In this document: positions 7,181 through 16,910 of the stretch, one piece after another
Numbering within the stretch: position 1 is the first letter of the stretch
Layout of the letters: the number at the start of each line of letters is the position of its first letter
NCBI RefSeq assembly: GCF_015207985.1
Contig: NZ_JADEVV010000005.1
Coordinates: 45,696 to 109,695, forward strand
Origin: Synechocystis salina LEGE 00031
Lineage (GTDB): Bacteria > Cyanobacteriota > Cyanobacteriia > Cyanobacteriales > Microcystaceae
Direction of reading: 5' to 3'
DNA length: 64,000 bases
Translations under genes and position numbers: made by a program
The notes under the pieces: model-generated
The model's database searches: none
The model's input: only the letters and a program-made list of their open reading frames with translations
What the model was told of the DNA's origin: nothing

Positions 7181-9034
7181 ATGAACGACCCGATTTTGGC
7201 TGTGCGTCAACTGGAAATTGCTTTTCCCGATGCTGATACCAGGGAAAAATTGTTGGCAGTCAAGGGCATTGATTTTGGGTTAGAACGGGGGGAAATCCTC
7301 GGCATTGTGGGGGAATCGGGCTCCGGTAAATCCGTTACTTCCCTGGGCATTATGGGCTTGGTGCCGAAACCCGGTTGGGTGGAGCCCAGCAGTGAGATTA
7401 GTTTTTATCCCCAAGGGGATGGACCGGCCGTGGATTTGATGACCTTGTCGGAAGGGGAAAGGCGACGGTACCGGGGCGGCAAAATTGCCATGATTTTCCA
7501 GGAACCAATGAGTTCCCTCAATCCGGTCTATACCATCGGTTTTCAGATTGTCGAAGCCATTCGCTTACACCAAAATGTCAGCCAAACCCAGGCCCAACAA
7601 CAGGCGATCGCCCTTTTGCAGGAAGTGAGGGTTTTGCCCAGGGATGAGGTGCTAGAGGCAGAATTTTTAGCCCAGGGTCAGCCCCAAACCAGGGGCCAAG
7701 TGAGCCAAAACCTGGCCAGTTATATCCAACAGCGCAAGCAAAGTTTTCTCAAACGTTATCCCCACGAATTGTCCGGCGGTCAATTGCAACGGGTAATGAT
7801 TGCCATGGCCATTTCCGCCAATCCCCGTTTGTTAATTGCCGATGAACCCACCACCGCTTTGGATGTGACGGTGCAGGCAGAAATTTTGCGGCTCCTGCGG
7901 GATTTGTGCAAACAACACCAGGAGATGTCGTTAATTTTCATTTCCCATGATCTGGGGGTAATTAACGAAATTGCTGATCGGGTGGCAGTGATGTACCGGG
8001 GAGAAATTGTCGAACAGGGGGAGAAGGAACAAATTTTACACAGTCCCCGCCATCCCTACACCAAAGGTTTATTGGCCTGTCGTCCCCGCCTGGAAATACA
8101 ACTAGACCATTTACCCACGGTGGGGGATTTTCTCGATGCCGACGGCCCGGCCCCCAGTTACCAAGTGATTACTACCGCCCAGGAAGGCGATCGCCTGGCT
8201 CGGTTGAAGGAAAAACCAGCTTTGTTGGAAGTGCAAAATTTGACTGTGAGCTATGGCCAGGGGGGATTTTGGGGTAAAAAATCTACGTTCACAGCGGTTA
8301 ACGATGTCTCCTTTACCGTTTATCCGGGGGAAACCCTGGGGCTAGTGGGGGAATCTGGCTGTGGCAAATCAACCTTGGCCAGGGCTTTATTACGCTTGAC
8401 TCCCATTCAAACTGGAAAAGTTATTTTTGATGGCCGCAACATTATCACTTTGCCGGAAAAATCCCAGCAATGGCGGAGGTTACGGCGGGAAATGCAAATT
8501 ATTTTTCAAAATCCCTACAATTCCCTCAATCCCCGCATGACCATCGGCCGGGCCATCCAGGAACCACTGATTATTCATCAGCCCCAACAATCCACCAAGC
8601 AACAACGGCAACGGGTGGCGGAATTACTGGAAAGGGTAGGTATTAGCCCCCAATGGTTTAACCGTTATCCCCATGAATTGTCTGGGGGCCAACGGCAACG
8701 GATTTGCATTGCTCGGGCTTTGGCGCTCAATCCCCGCTTTATTATTTGTGACGAGTCCGTTTCGGCGCTGGATGTGTCGGTGCAAGCCCAGGTTTTGAAT
8801 CTGCTCAAGGAATTGCAACGGGATTTACAGTTGACCTACATTTTCATTTCCCACGATCTGAGTGTGGTTCGTTTCATGGGCGATCGCATTATGGTGATGA
8901 ACCGGGGAGAATTGGCGGAACCCATCAACACGGCCCAGGAAATTATTGAAAATCCCCAGAGTGCCTACACTCAAAAGTTAATTCAATCCATTCCCCGCTT
9001 TCCTGAAACCCTCAATTGGTTGCAATCTGCTTAG
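7181..9034 (+). CDS. fused double-ATPase ABC transporter subunit (oligopeptide/microcin C type, YejF-like)
   Basis: Encodes 617 residues with two ABC ATPase domains in tandem. Domain 1: Walker A GESGSGKS (about 43-50), LSGGQ (about 196), Walker B LLIADEPT. Domain 2: Walker A GESGCGKS (about 390), LSGGQ (about 500), with DESVSALDVS after Walker B. The inter-domain HPYTKGLL motif is typical of oligopeptide transporter ATPases (DppD/DppF), and the fusion resembles YejF. It would energise uptake of peptides or peptide-like compounds; permeases and binding protein are not nearby and must be encoded elsewhere, which is common in cyanobacteria. PCC 6803 counterpart is probably sll1927 (from memory). 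Confidence 0.9.
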   Translation: MNDPILAVRQLEIAFPDADTREKLLAVKGIDFGLERGEILGIVGESGSGKSVTSLGIMGLVPKPGWVEPSSEISFYPQGDGPAVDLMTLSEGERRRYRGGKIAMIFQEPMSSLNPVYTIGFQIVEAIRLHQNVSQTQAQQQAIALLQEVRVLPRDEVLEAEFLAQGQPQTRGQVSQNLASYIQQRKQSFLKRYPHELSGGQLQRVMIAMAISANPRLLIADEPTTALDVTVQAEILRLLRDLCKQHQEMSLIFISHDLGVINEIADRVAVMYRGEIVEQGEKEQILHSPRHPYTKGLLACRPRLEIQLDHLPTVGDFLDADGPAPSYQVITTAQEGDRLARLKEKPALLEVQNLTVSYGQGGFWGKKSTFTAVNDVSFTVYPGETLGLVGESGCGKSTLARALLRLTPIQTGKVIFDGRNIITLPEKSQQWRRLRREMQIIFQNPYNSLNPRMTIGRAIQEPLIIHQPQQSTKQQRQRVAELLERVGISPQWFNRYPHELSGGQRQRICIARALALNPRFIICDESVSALDVSVQAQVLNLLKELQRDLQLTYIFISHDLSVVRFMGDRIMVMNRGELAEPINTAQEIIENPQSAYTQKLIQSIPRFPETLNWLQSA

Positions 9035-9091
9035 GTTATCCCCCCGATCGCCAATTCCGGCCAACGTGGGATAATTTACCTAGAATACCCA

Positions 9092-9724
9092 ATGGAATTT
9101 TCGACGAAGTTAGCCGTGGCCAATAGTATGGATGCCAGTATGGATTTTAAAACCAACCTCCTAGAGGCGATCGCCGGCAAGAATCGGGGACTATTAGCAT
9201 CGGATCGAGACCGGGTAACAATTCTCTCCGCTGTGGAAAAACTGGAGGACTATAATCCCCACCCCAAGCCACTCCGGGAGAAAAATTTGCTAGATGGTAA
9301 CTGGCGGCTCCTCTACACCAGCAGCCAAAGCATTTTGGGGTTGAACCGTCTTCCCCTTTTGCAACTGGGGCAAATTTATCAGTACATAGATGTAGCGGAG
9401 TCACGGGTGGTAAATTTAGCGGAAATTGAGGGCATTCCCTTTTTTGAAAGTTTAGTGTCCGTAGTGGCATCCTTTCTGCCCGTTTCTGATAAGCGTATTG
9501 AGGTGAAATTCGAGCGTTCCATTCTCGGTCTGCAAAAGCTCCTTAACTATCAGTCTCCCCTGAAATTCATCCAACAAATTTCCACAGGCAAACGCTTTTT
9601 ACCGGCGGATTTTAATTTGCCCAGTCGAGAAAGCGCCGCTTGGCTAGAAATTACCTATTTAGATGAAGATTTGCGCATCAGTCGGGGTAATGAAGGCAAT
9701 GTTTTCATCCTGGCCAAGGTTTAG
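9092..9724 (+). CDS. PAP/fibrillin family protein (plastid lipid-associated)
   Basis: Encodes 210 residues. The family hallmarks are present: LLEAIAGKNRGL near residue 25, LDGNWRLLYTSS near residue 70, and the late LEITYLDEDLRISRGNEGNVFIL motif (two short parts). Fibrillins are lipocalin-like proteins associated with thylakoids and plastoglobule-like lipid bodies and bind hydrophobic molecules. ATG 9092 has no clear Shine-Dalgarno; ATG 9128 or 9140 are alternatives that would remove a non-conserved leader. PCC 6803 carries sll1568 of this family (from memory). Confidence 0.85.
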   Translation: MEFSTKLAVANSMDASMDFKTNLLEAIAGKNRGLLASDRDRVTILSAVEKLEDYNPHPKPLREKNLLDGNWRLLYTSSQSILGLNRLPLLQLGQIYQYIDVAESRVVNLAEIEGIPFFESLVSVVASFLPVSDKRIEVKFERSILGLQKLLNYQSPLKFIQQISTGKRFLPADFNLPSRESAAWLEITYLDEDLRISRGNEGNVFILAKV

Positions 9725-9737
9725 AAAGTGTTTTAAA

Positions 9738-9845
9738 AGCCCCCCTAGCCCCCAACTCTGGGGGGAACAGTGTTCAAATTCCCCCAAACTTGACGGAGCC
9801 GGAGCCTTAGTGAGGAGATTTAGGGGGCGGATCATGACTTTTTAA
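9738..9845. repeat. C/G-tract intergenic repeat with inverted arms
   Basis: Between the fibrillin and the convergent penicillin-binding protein lies a stretch of C-tracts and G-tracts: CCCCC (9749-9753) pairs with GGGGG (9760-9765) across a 6-nt loop, and GCCCCCCTA near 9740 can pair with TTTAGGGGGC near 9822. It resembles dispersed 'AGCCCCC...GGGGGAA' repeats common between cyanobacterial genes and could serve as a bidirectional transcription barrier. Copy number in the genome cannot be checked here. Confidence 0.5.
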
Positions 9846-9871
9846 ACAAGCTTTTTGATCAACCCAGCTAA

Positions 9872-12121
9872 CTATAACGAGGCGATCTGGCGCATATATT
9901 GACCCCAAAGACTGGCGGCCAAACCGCTACTACCCTGGGTGGGACTACTGTCGTCATTACCCAACCAAATGCCGGTGACTAGATGTTTTTGCGGTAAGAA
10001 GCCGATAAACCACAAATCCACTGCCTTGTCGGTGGTGCCGGTTTTACCTGCGGCTCCATAGCCAATTTGGGCAGCTTGCCCTGTGCCATTGTTAACGGCG
10101 GCCTGTAACATTTGGGTCATGGTGGCGGCGATCGCCGGGGAAACCACTTGTTTTTGCCTCCGGCCGTCCTGGCTGGCCTGATAAATTTCCCGACAGCTTT
10201 TCAGTTGCTCCGGATCAGGACAATCCCCCCCATCGCGGATATTGACAATGCCATGGGGCCGATTCCACATGCCCCCATTGGCGATCGCCCCGTAGGCTCC
10301 AGTCATTTCCAACACCCTAGCTTCACTTTGTCCCAACACTAAACCCGGTTCTTTAGCGAGGGGAGAGTTAACGCCAAAATCCTTAGCTAAGGCAATAATT
10401 TCGTCCAGCCCCACCGCTTGGGCCACCCGTAGGGCCACCACATTTTCCGACTGGGTAAAACCTTCCGTGAAGGTAATGGCCGGAGCCGCTCCGCTCCGTT
10501 CACAGGGCTTATAGGCCTGCCCCTGCCAGGTGAAAGAGCTACATTCAAAAGCTTGGTTAGTTCTCACTCCCTTGGCGATCGCGGCTGTGTAGGCAAAAAG
10601 CTTAAAAGTAGATCCAGGTTGCCGGTGGGCTTGACTGGCGCGGTTAAACTGACTTTCCCGGTAACTTTTGCCCCCCACCATGGCCAAAACGGCCCCCGTG
10701 CGACTGTCGAGGGTGACCACCGCCCCTTGGGAAACGGCATACTTTTTTCCCTCCGTGGTGAGAAAATTCTGCAAATTTTTTTCCGCCAGGGCCTGCATTT
10801 TCAAATTCAAGCTAGTTTCCACAACAAAATTGCCTTCATCGGCCACGTCTTCCCCTAGCAACTGGTTCAACTCACCGAAAATATAGCCATAGAAATAGGG
10901 AGCTTGCCGTTGGGATAGGGTTTGGGTGGCCTTGGGACTAACCTGAATGCGCGATCGCCGGGCCCGGTTCGCTTCCTGTTCGTCGATCATGCCCAGCATC
11001 GCCATACGTTCAATCACCCGATTCCGCAACTGCACTGAGGTTTGGTAATCCTGCACGGGGTTATACAGGTTAGGGGCTGGGAGCATGGCCACCAGGGTAG
11101 CCGCTTCCCCCACATCCAAATCCTGGGCAGATTTATCGAAATAAAATTGGGCCGCATCCTCAAAGCCGTAATTGCCCGCCCCCAAGTAAACCCGATTTAA
11201 GTAGGCCTTTAAAATATCGTCTTTGCTATATACTGCCTCCAACTTGAGGGCCACAAACATTTCCCGAATTTTGCGCCCCGCGGTGTTTTCCCGTCCCACT
11301 TCGCTGAATAAGCTGCGGGCTAACTGTTGGGTGAGGGTGCTGGCCCCCTGTTTCACGTCTTGATCCTGGAGGTTAATATAAATAGCCCGGCCCAAACCGT
11401 AGGGGTCAACGCCAAAATGCCAGTAAAAGCGAGTATCTTCCGACGCAATCACTGCCTGGGGTAAATAGGGCGAAAAATCACTTAAATTGTCAAATTCCCG
11501 GTGAATTTCCTGCTTAATGGGGTTGATTTCCGTGACTCCATCCCCCGCATAGACCTTGACTGGCCCGGTGACGCCGCTGGGCATCGGTTTGACGGGAATT
11601 TTGCTCCATTGCCAGGCGATCGCCCCGGTGATGATCAGAAAAAACAGAATCCCAGTGGAAAAAAAAGTGCGCATTCCCTTGAGCCACAGTGGCGGCGGGT
11701 TGAAATAAACTAATTTGGGCACATCTACCAATTCCGGCGGCCCCAGGGTAATTTCATCGCCATGGTGGAGACGATAGCTTTTCAGGCGACGACGTTGCAG
11801 ATAAATACCGTTGCTAGAGCCTTCATCCCGAATAAAAAACTGGTTAGGATGGTCAGGGTCCCGCCGCAGGGAACAATGGGTTTGGCTCACGAGGGGATTT
11901 TGCAGTTGAATATCGCAACTGGAACTGCGACCAAGGAAATATCGATCGCCAAGGAGGGGAAACACACGCCGGGATTGGGAATCTTTGCCCGATTCCTGCA
12001 GACGAATTTTGGCCACCCTCGATCCTTTTTTGAGGGCCACCTTTTGGCTATTGCCGCCCTGGGAAAGGTTAGTTTGACTTTTTTTAGGGACAGAAGGGGC
12101 TTTGCGGGAACGGGTAGCCAT
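9872..12121 (-). CDS. class A penicillin-binding protein with N-terminal FHA domain
   Basis: Encodes 749 residues. Order: basic N-terminus; FHA phosphothreonine-binding domain (about 55-130) with GRSSSCDIQL and SSNGIYL; one membrane helix (about 153-170); glycosyltransferase family 51 domain with ASEDTRFYWHFGVDP (catalytic Glu about 228) and GASTLTQQLAR; transpeptidase domain with PGSTFK (nucleophile Ser about 504), SEN, and KTGTT (about 694). It polymerises and crosslinks peptidoglycan on the outer face of the cytoplasmic membrane, while the FHA domain would sit in the cytoplasm and could respond to Ser/Thr kinases. PCC 6803 counterpart: slr1710 (from memory). Confidence 0.93.
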   Translation of the reverse strand: MATRSRKAPSVPKKSQTNLSQGGNSQKVALKKGSRVAKIRLQESGKDSQSRRVFPLLGDRYFLGRSSSCDIQLQNPLVSQTHCSLRRDPDHPNQFFIRDEGSSNGIYLQRRRLKSYRLHHGDEITLGPPELVDVPKLVYFNPPPLWLKGMRTFFSTGILFFLIITGAIAWQWSKIPVKPMPSGVTGPVKVYAGDGVTEINPIKQEIHREFDNLSDFSPYLPQAVIASEDTRFYWHFGVDPYGLGRAIYINLQDQDVKQGASTLTQQLARSLFSEVGRENTAGRKIREMFVALKLEAVYSKDDILKAYLNRVYLGAGNYGFEDAAQFYFDKSAQDLDVGEAATLVAMLPAPNLYNPVQDYQTSVQLRNRVIERMAMLGMIDEQEANRARRSRIQVSPKATQTLSQRQAPYFYGYIFGELNQLLGEDVADEGNFVVETSLNLKMQALAEKNLQNFLTTEGKKYAVSQGAVVTLDSRTGAVLAMVGGKSYRESQFNRASQAHRQPGSTFKLFAYTAAIAKGVRTNQAFECSSFTWQGQAYKPCERSGAAPAITFTEGFTQSENVVALRVAQAVGLDEIIALAKDFGVNSPLAKEPGLVLGQSEARVLEMTGAYGAIANGGMWNRPHGIVNIRDGGDCPDPEQLKSCREIYQASQDGRRQKQVVSPAIAATMTQMLQAAVNNGTGQAAQIGYGAAGKTGTTDKAVDLWFIGFLPQKHLVTGIWLGNDDSSPTQGSSGLAASLWGQYMRQIASL

Positions 12122-12190
12122 GGCAAATTAGGGCAAAAGCAGTCCAATTTTAGACCGAATACAGTGGTGAAATCAGAATCAACTATTTCT

Positions 12191-12895
12191 ATGCAGACGC
12201 ATTTATTGCCAAAAAAGGTTGCCTCCTGGATTGCAAGCTTCAGTCTGGCGGGGCTCTCCATTCTAGCCTTAGACCCTATGGCCAGCCGGGCCGATAGTCC
12301 CCTGACTTCCACGGATCTAGCCGGGGCCTACTCCGATATTGCCGCGGTGGCATGGGCCCAGCAGTATCGCATCATGTCCCCCCTCATTGTAGATTTTCTC
12401 CTTGGCGATCGCCCTTTGGGGGAAAAGGCCGCAGTGATCAACGCCATCGGATGGAATATTGACGGCACTAATAACGCCGAACAATTTTTAGTGGCCCTGG
12501 CCAGAAAAAAGGGAAAACCCCCCACCCACCTTGATTTAGGAGATTTAACCCCGGAGGAGTTATTCCTGGTCGGTTATCTGCTGGCTTTGGACGATTATCT
12601 AAATCTCGGCCCCCTCAGTGCCCAGGGCGGCAATGACCTCTGGCGATCCACCCCAGTGCAATTGCTTTCTAAGGCGGCCTATGCCCTGCCGGAGAATTTC
12701 ACGGTGCAATTTGTCCGCTCCTTGGTGACGGGGCAGGCCTGGTTTGGTTCTTCCTGGTGCGCCCTGTATCTAGAGCCGGCCAATGTGTTGGCGAATTTTT
12801 CCCCGGAAAAGCGTAATTTACGTCCCCAAGCGGTGCAAAATGCCATGGAATACCTGAATTTATACGAATCCTATTGTTTACAGGGAGATATTTAG
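12191..12895 (+). CDS. secreted protein of unknown function
   Basis: Encodes 234 residues. A clear signal peptide precedes an Ala-Asp-type cleavage site: basic start (LLPKKVASW), hydrophobic core (IASFSLAGLSILAL) and ASRA-D. The mature part is mostly helical and lacks motifs I recognise; a pair of Cys (SWCALYL and YESYC) near the C-terminus could form a disulfide. The reading frame is open upstream to 11762, but that portion overlaps the penicillin-binding protein gene on the other strand and I reject it in favour of ATG 12191. The divergent PBP start is 69 nt away. Confidence 0.7.
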   Translation: MQTHLLPKKVASWIASFSLAGLSILALDPMASRADSPLTSTDLAGAYSDIAAVAWAQQYRIMSPLIVDFLLGDRPLGEKAAVINAIGWNIDGTNNAEQFLVALARKKGKPPTHLDLGDLTPEELFLVGYLLALDDYLNLGPLSAQGGNDLWRSTPVQLLSKAAYALPENFTVQFVRSLVTGQAWFGSSWCALYLEPANVLANFSPEKRNLRPQAVQNAMEYLNLYESYCLQGDI

Positions 12896-13057
12896 TTATT
12901 TGCCCACTGCCCACCATCGGGAAAACGGTTTGTAAAGTTTTGAGAAAATTTTAACGACGTTGGCGGATTATCGCAGTACCTCACCGGGGAATTTTGCCGA
13001 TATTCCAGGTGATCGGGGTAGAATCCAAGCAATAGTTCCTGTATTTTGCTCGCCGTT

Positions 13058-13999
13058 ATGTCTAAGCAACCTTCCCCCGGTGGCCTAACTAGCCTCAGCG
13101 TTGGTGATGTGGTTTCCGGTGGCCTAAGGGTTTATCGAGACCATTTCAAATCCTATCTCTGGCTGGCTGGTCAAGCTTACCTTTGGTTGTTGGCACCATT
13201 TTTGATCACAGTTTTAGGAGTGACAATTCTGGCCGGACTGGCGGCGATAATGGAACCGATCGCCTTAGCAGGGCTGATCATTTTGGCGATCGCCATTTTG
13301 TTGGTGCCCTGGGGTTATTGCCTGGGCAAATTCTTCGCCGTCCAGGGGGTATTAGCTAGGCTAGTTTTCTTTGAAGTAGGGGAACAACCGGAAACGGTGG
13401 CGGCGGCCAAAATTCAGTTGATGCCAAGATTTTGGCGATTTCTCTGGGTTAGTCTGCTCACGTCCCTAGTGTTTTTTCTGTTCCTCATTCCGATTATGTT
13501 GGGCTATGGCGTTGTCTTTGCCGTGTTTGCCTTTCTCTTCACCGCTAATGACCCTGGTGTGGTTTCTATTCTGTTGGCGGCATTATTAACAATTGTTTGG
13601 AGCCTAATCTCCCTTTACATTTACATTTGGGCCTTTGCCCGCTTAGCTTTGGTGGACGTTTGTTTGGCGTTGGAGCCTACCCTTAGTCCCCTCAATGCCG
13701 TAGGCCGCAGTTGGGCTTTAACTAAGGGTTATGTTTTGAGCTTACAGCTAATTTTCTTCCTCGCTTTTTTGATTACTCTGCCCCTTTCCATGGTGACCAA
13801 TCTTGGTTCCATTACCACCCTCATTCTCGATATTGACCCGGTTTGGGGATCGGTAATTGATGTTCCTTTGAGTTTAATTATCAGTGTTTTAATTGTACCT
13901 TTCTGGCAAGCAATTAAAGCCTTGGTTTATTATGATCTCCGTACCCGAAAAGAAGGGTTAAATTTATCATTAGATTTGCCGACGATGGATAGTTTTTAA
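13058..13999 (+). CDS. polytopic membrane protein (DUF975/YciC-like)
   Basis: Encodes 313 residues. After a Ser/Gly-rich N-terminus (SVGDVVSGGLRVYRDHFKSY), six long hydrophobic stretches follow. The combination of a short 'GD.ls.g..lyr.nf..l' start and large helices is seen in the glycerophosphodiester phosphodiesterase membrane-domain/YciC/DUF975 superfamily. No catalytic motif. I prefer ATG 13058 over an in-frame TTG four codons earlier. Function unknown. Confidence 0.7.
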   Translation: MSKQPSPGGLTSLSVGDVVSGGLRVYRDHFKSYLWLAGQAYLWLLAPFLITVLGVTILAGLAAIMEPIALAGLIILAIAILLVPWGYCLGKFFAVQGVLARLVFFEVGEQPETVAAAKIQLMPRFWRFLWVSLLTSLVFFLFLIPIMLGYGVVFAVFAFLFTANDPGVVSILLAALLTIVWSLISLYIYIWAFARLALVDVCLALEPTLSPLNAVGRSWALTKGYVLSLQLIFFLAFLITLPLSMVTNLGSITTLILDIDPVWGSVIDVPLSLIISVLIVPFWQAIKALVYYDLRTRKEGLNLSLDLPTMDSF

Positions 14000-14069
14000 T
14001 CATATTGCTCAGAATTGAAAAAAGTTTCCTTAAATTTTAAACACAAGATTTGACATAATTGCTGTCCCC

Positions 14070-15446
14070 ATGGTTAAAGTTATCGGCCGTCGCTCCCTCG
14101 GAGTGCAAAAAGTATTTGATATTGGTCTCCCCCAAGACCACAATTTTCTCCTAGCCCATGGGGCGATCGCCGCCAATTGTTTTAACAAATCCCATTCCAC
14201 CGCCTACGCCTACGTCACCTACCAAACGGCTTACTTAAAAGCTAATTATCCGGTGGAGTACATGGCCGCCCTACTCACCGCCAGTAGTGATAGCCAGGAC
14301 AAGGTGGAAAAGTATCGGGAAAACTGCCAGAAATTAGGCATCACTGTCGAACCACCGGATATCAATCGTTCCCAGCGCCATTTCACCCCCCTAGGAGAAT
14401 CTATTTTATTTGGACTTTCCGCTGTGAGAAATTTGGGGGAAGGGGCGATCGAGCAAATTATTACCGCCCGGGATAATTCCGAACAAAAACGCTTTAAATC
14501 CCTAGCGGATTTCTGCACTCAAGTGGATTTACGGGTCGTTAACCGTCGGGCGATCGAAACATTAATCATGGCCGGGGCATTCGATGGCGTGCAAACCAAT
14601 CGCAACCAACTTCTCCATGATTTAGAATTGGTCATTGCCTGGGCCCAAAAGCGGGCTAAGGAAAAAGAAACAGGACAATTAAATATCTTTGACAGTCTAA
14701 CCGCAGGGGAATCGATCAAAGCTCAAGAAGCCGCCAATAATGGTTTTGAACAGGAACCTTCTGCTCCCCCAGTGGCGGAATTTTCTCTACAAGAAAAGCT
14801 GCAACTAGAAAAAGAACATTTGGGCTTTTACGTATCGGAACATCCCCTCAAATCGGTACAACGTTCTGCCCGATTACTATCTCCAATTAATTTAATTGAT
14901 TTAGATCAATATAAAGTCCGTCAGAAAGTTAGTGCAGTGGCAATTTTGGTGGCAGTGAAAAAGATTATTACCAAAAAAACTGGTCAACCCATGGCATTTT
15001 TGACATTGGAAGATATGTCGGGACAATCGGAGGCGGTGGTGTTTCCGTCCAACTATGAACGTTTACAGGATGTATTAATAGAAGGCAGCCAACAAATGAT
15101 TTGGGGCAAAGTTGACCGTCGGGATGATCAATACCAGTTAATTGTGGAAGATTTGGAACCAGTGGAAGAGGTAAAAATGGTCATGCTCGATCTCACTCCC
15201 CAGGAGATTACCAACACCAGTACCCAAGCCCAACTGAAGCAAATTTTGCAAAGCCATTCCCCCCAAAGGGAACAGATGAGAATACCAGTGGTGGCCTGCA
15301 TCAATGAAGGGCCAACTAAACATTTCATTCGTTTTGGGGAAAACTACTGGGTGAATGACTACGGTGCTGCGGTGGCATCCCTCCAGGAATTGGGTTTTCG
15401 AGCCCGGTTGGAGCCATTGTTACCCCAAAGCCAGAGTGTTGGTTAG
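14070..15446 (+). CDS. dnaE: DNA polymerase III alpha subunit, C-terminal half with split DnaE C-intein
   Basis: Encodes 458 residues. Residues 1-36 are the C-terminal fragment of the naturally split DnaE intein (starts [13 protein letters not shown], ends AIAAN); C37 of CFNKSHS is the +1 nucleophile of the C-extein. The extein continues with the tail of the polymerase finger region, the helix-hairpin-helix part ([19 protein letters not shown]), and an OB fold (about residues 290-370, [12 protein letters not shown]). Protein trans-splicing with a separately encoded DnaE-N plus N-intein is required to make the replicative polymerase; that partner is not in this window. Compared with the remembered PCC 6803 C-intein, positions 14, 15 and 30 differ (K, V, H here). 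Confidence 0.95.
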   Translation: MVKVIGRRSLGVQKVFDIGLPQDHNFLLAHGAIAANCFNKSHSTAYAYVTYQTAYLKANYPVEYMAALLTASSDSQDKVEKYRENCQKLGITVEPPDINRSQRHFTPLGESILFGLSAVRNLGEGAIEQIITARDNSEQKRFKSLADFCTQVDLRVVNRRAIETLIMAGAFDGVQTNRNQLLHDLELVIAWAQKRAKEKETGQLNIFDSLTAGESIKAQEAANNGFEQEPSAPPVAEFSLQEKLQLEKEHLGFYVSEHPLKSVQRSARLLSPINLIDLDQYKVRQKVSAVAILVAVKKIITKKTGQPMAFLTLEDMSGQSEAVVFPSNYERLQDVLIEGSQQMIWGKVDRRDDQYQLIVEDLEPVEEVKMVMLDLTPQEITNTSTQAQLKQILQSHSPQREQMRIPVVACINEGPTKHFIRFGENYWVNDYGAAVASLQELGFRARLEPLLPQSQSVG

Positions 15447-15549
15447 CAGTAATTTTGTGGCTGATTTAATTGAAAATAAGACGAAACTGCTGGCTAAATT
15501 TTCTGTCGACTTAAACAAATTACGGCAAATTTTGAATCAATCATGGTCA

Positions 15550-15582
15550 AACAAAAAATCCCCGAGTTGGATGCACTCAGGG
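15550..15582 (-). terminator. intrinsic terminator of the M23 peptidase gene
   Basis: CCCCGAG (15560-15566) pairs with CTCAGGG (15576-15582) with one mismatch across a 9-nt loop. On the minus strand this hairpin is followed directly by TTTTTT (15553-15558), about 60 nt beyond the M23 stop codon. Confidence 0.7.
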
Positions 15583-15644
15583 AATTGAAGCTGAAACAAT
15601 GGGAAATAAAATAAATCAGCAGTTTTACTATGGTTGTTCGTTGT

Positions 15645-16910
15645 CTAACTTTGGGGATGTGAATCAGTTTGGGATTGGGCGTATTTTTGGGCCGCCATCA
15701 AATTAGCTAAAGCGGCTTCCAAATGGGGCCCTGCATCAACTGCCACCCAACCATCGTTAGTCAGGTGTCGCCATTCAAAGTGTAAATGGGGCCCAGTGGA
15801 GAACCCCGTGCTACCAATCCGGCCGATCACTTCGCCCCGAGCCACCTGCTGTCCAGTTTGTACAAAGGCTTCCGATAGGTGGGCATAACGGGATTCCTGG
15901 GTTCCATCTAAGTGGCGCAGGGTAACCATCAAACCATAGCCGCCGGACCATTGGGACGCTTCCACTATGCCGTCATAGGCCGCCAGCACCGGAGTGCCCA
16001 TGGGAGCGCCGATGTCAGTGCCATTGTGCATACGCCCTTGACCACTGATGGGATGAATGCGCCAACCAAAGGCGGAGGTAATGGGATTAACACCAGCAAC
16101 GGGGAACATGAGGTCAGTACCTTGACCCGGCTCACCTTGGGGAGAGTACAATCCCGTGGCCCTACTGTATTCCGGTAGCGGAGCTAGGGCGATTTGAATG
16201 CCCCGATTAGCCATGGGATCAAGGCTGAAAACTTGATTGGCCCCCACGGGCTGCCCGATCGCCAGGGAACTGATTTTGGGTTGAATATTGAGGGGATTGA
16301 GGGGAGCAACGGAGCTATTAGTGGGAGCCGTATTGCGGGCATTGATCCTCTGGCGACGGGAAGTTAGCGTCGTGGGGGGATTAACCGGACTCGATTGCTG
16401 ACGGGCCACGGGGACACGGTTGCCTGTATTGCGATTGGCAGCGGGATAACGGGTGTTGAGGGGGGCCTGTTGCCCAGAGCGGGGAATGAATTCCACCTCC
16501 GTCCGAGTGGGCAAGTTGGGGGCCGCCGCAGTGCCTTGGGGAGCAGCATCAATATAACTATTCTTTTGCAAACCTTGACGTATTTGGGCCGGTTGGCTGG
16601 ATACGGGAGCTGGGGGCAAAATGGTCGGTGCAGCCAGTTTGGGAGCTGCCGGTTTTGTGGCCGCCGGAGCGGGGGCCGGAGTAGATTTACTTTGCACCGG
16701 AGTGGGCGCCTTTACCGGGGCTGGGGGAGCGGCGGAAGTTGCAATGGGGGCTGAGCCTGAACCCTCCACTTCCAAATTTCCCGTAGTGCTACCGGGTAAA
16801 GACCAGATCAAACTACCAAGGACGATCAGCCCGCCTAGGGACAGATTGTAGAGGCTGTAATCTCGGCAGGGCTTACTTTTTAGGTCTTTCACCTTCCATT
16901 GGGACTGCAT
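15645..16910 (-). CDS. membrane-anchored or secreted M23 metallopeptidase (LytM-type)
   Basis: Encodes 421 residues. Hydrophobic segment at about 22-40 (signal anchor), then a Pro/Ala-rich linker (about 50-220), then a peptidase M23 domain (about 285-400). Zinc ligands are visible as MHNGTDIG (H-x3-D) and GPHLHFEW (HxH). Such enzymes cleave peptidoglycan cross-bridges; others only activate amidases, but here the full ligand set is present, which favours an active endopeptidase. The gene is monocistronic with its own terminator. PCC 6803 counterpart is probably slr1708 (from memory). Confidence 0.88.
   Translation of the reverse strand: MQSQWKVKDLKSKPCRDYSLYNLSLGGLIVLGSLIWSLPGSTTGNLEVEGSGSAPIATSAAPPAPVKAPTPVQSKSTPAPAPAATKPAAPKLAAPTILPPAPVSSQPAQIRQGLQKNSYIDAAPQGTAAAPNLPTRTEVEFIPRSGQQAPLNTRYPAANRNTGNRVPVARQQSSPVNPPTTLTSRRQRINARNTAPTNSSVAPLNPLNIQPKISSLAIGQPVGANQVFSLDPMANRGIQIALAPLPEYSRATGLYSPQGEPGQGTDLMFPVAGVNPITSAFGWRIHPISGQGRMHNGTDIGAPMGTPVLAAYDGIVEASQWSGGYGLMVTLRHLDGTQESRYAHLSEAFVQTGQQVARGEVIGRIGSTGFSTGPHLHFEWRHLTNDGWVAVDAGPHLEAALANLMAAQKYAQSQTDSHPQS

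Noticed and set aside
11762..12190. Upstream extension of the secreted protein frame (143 codons open before ATG 12191)
   Set aside because: It overlaps the FHA region of the penicillin-binding protein gene on the other strand and lacks a ribosome binding site, while ATG 12191 begins a clean signal peptide.
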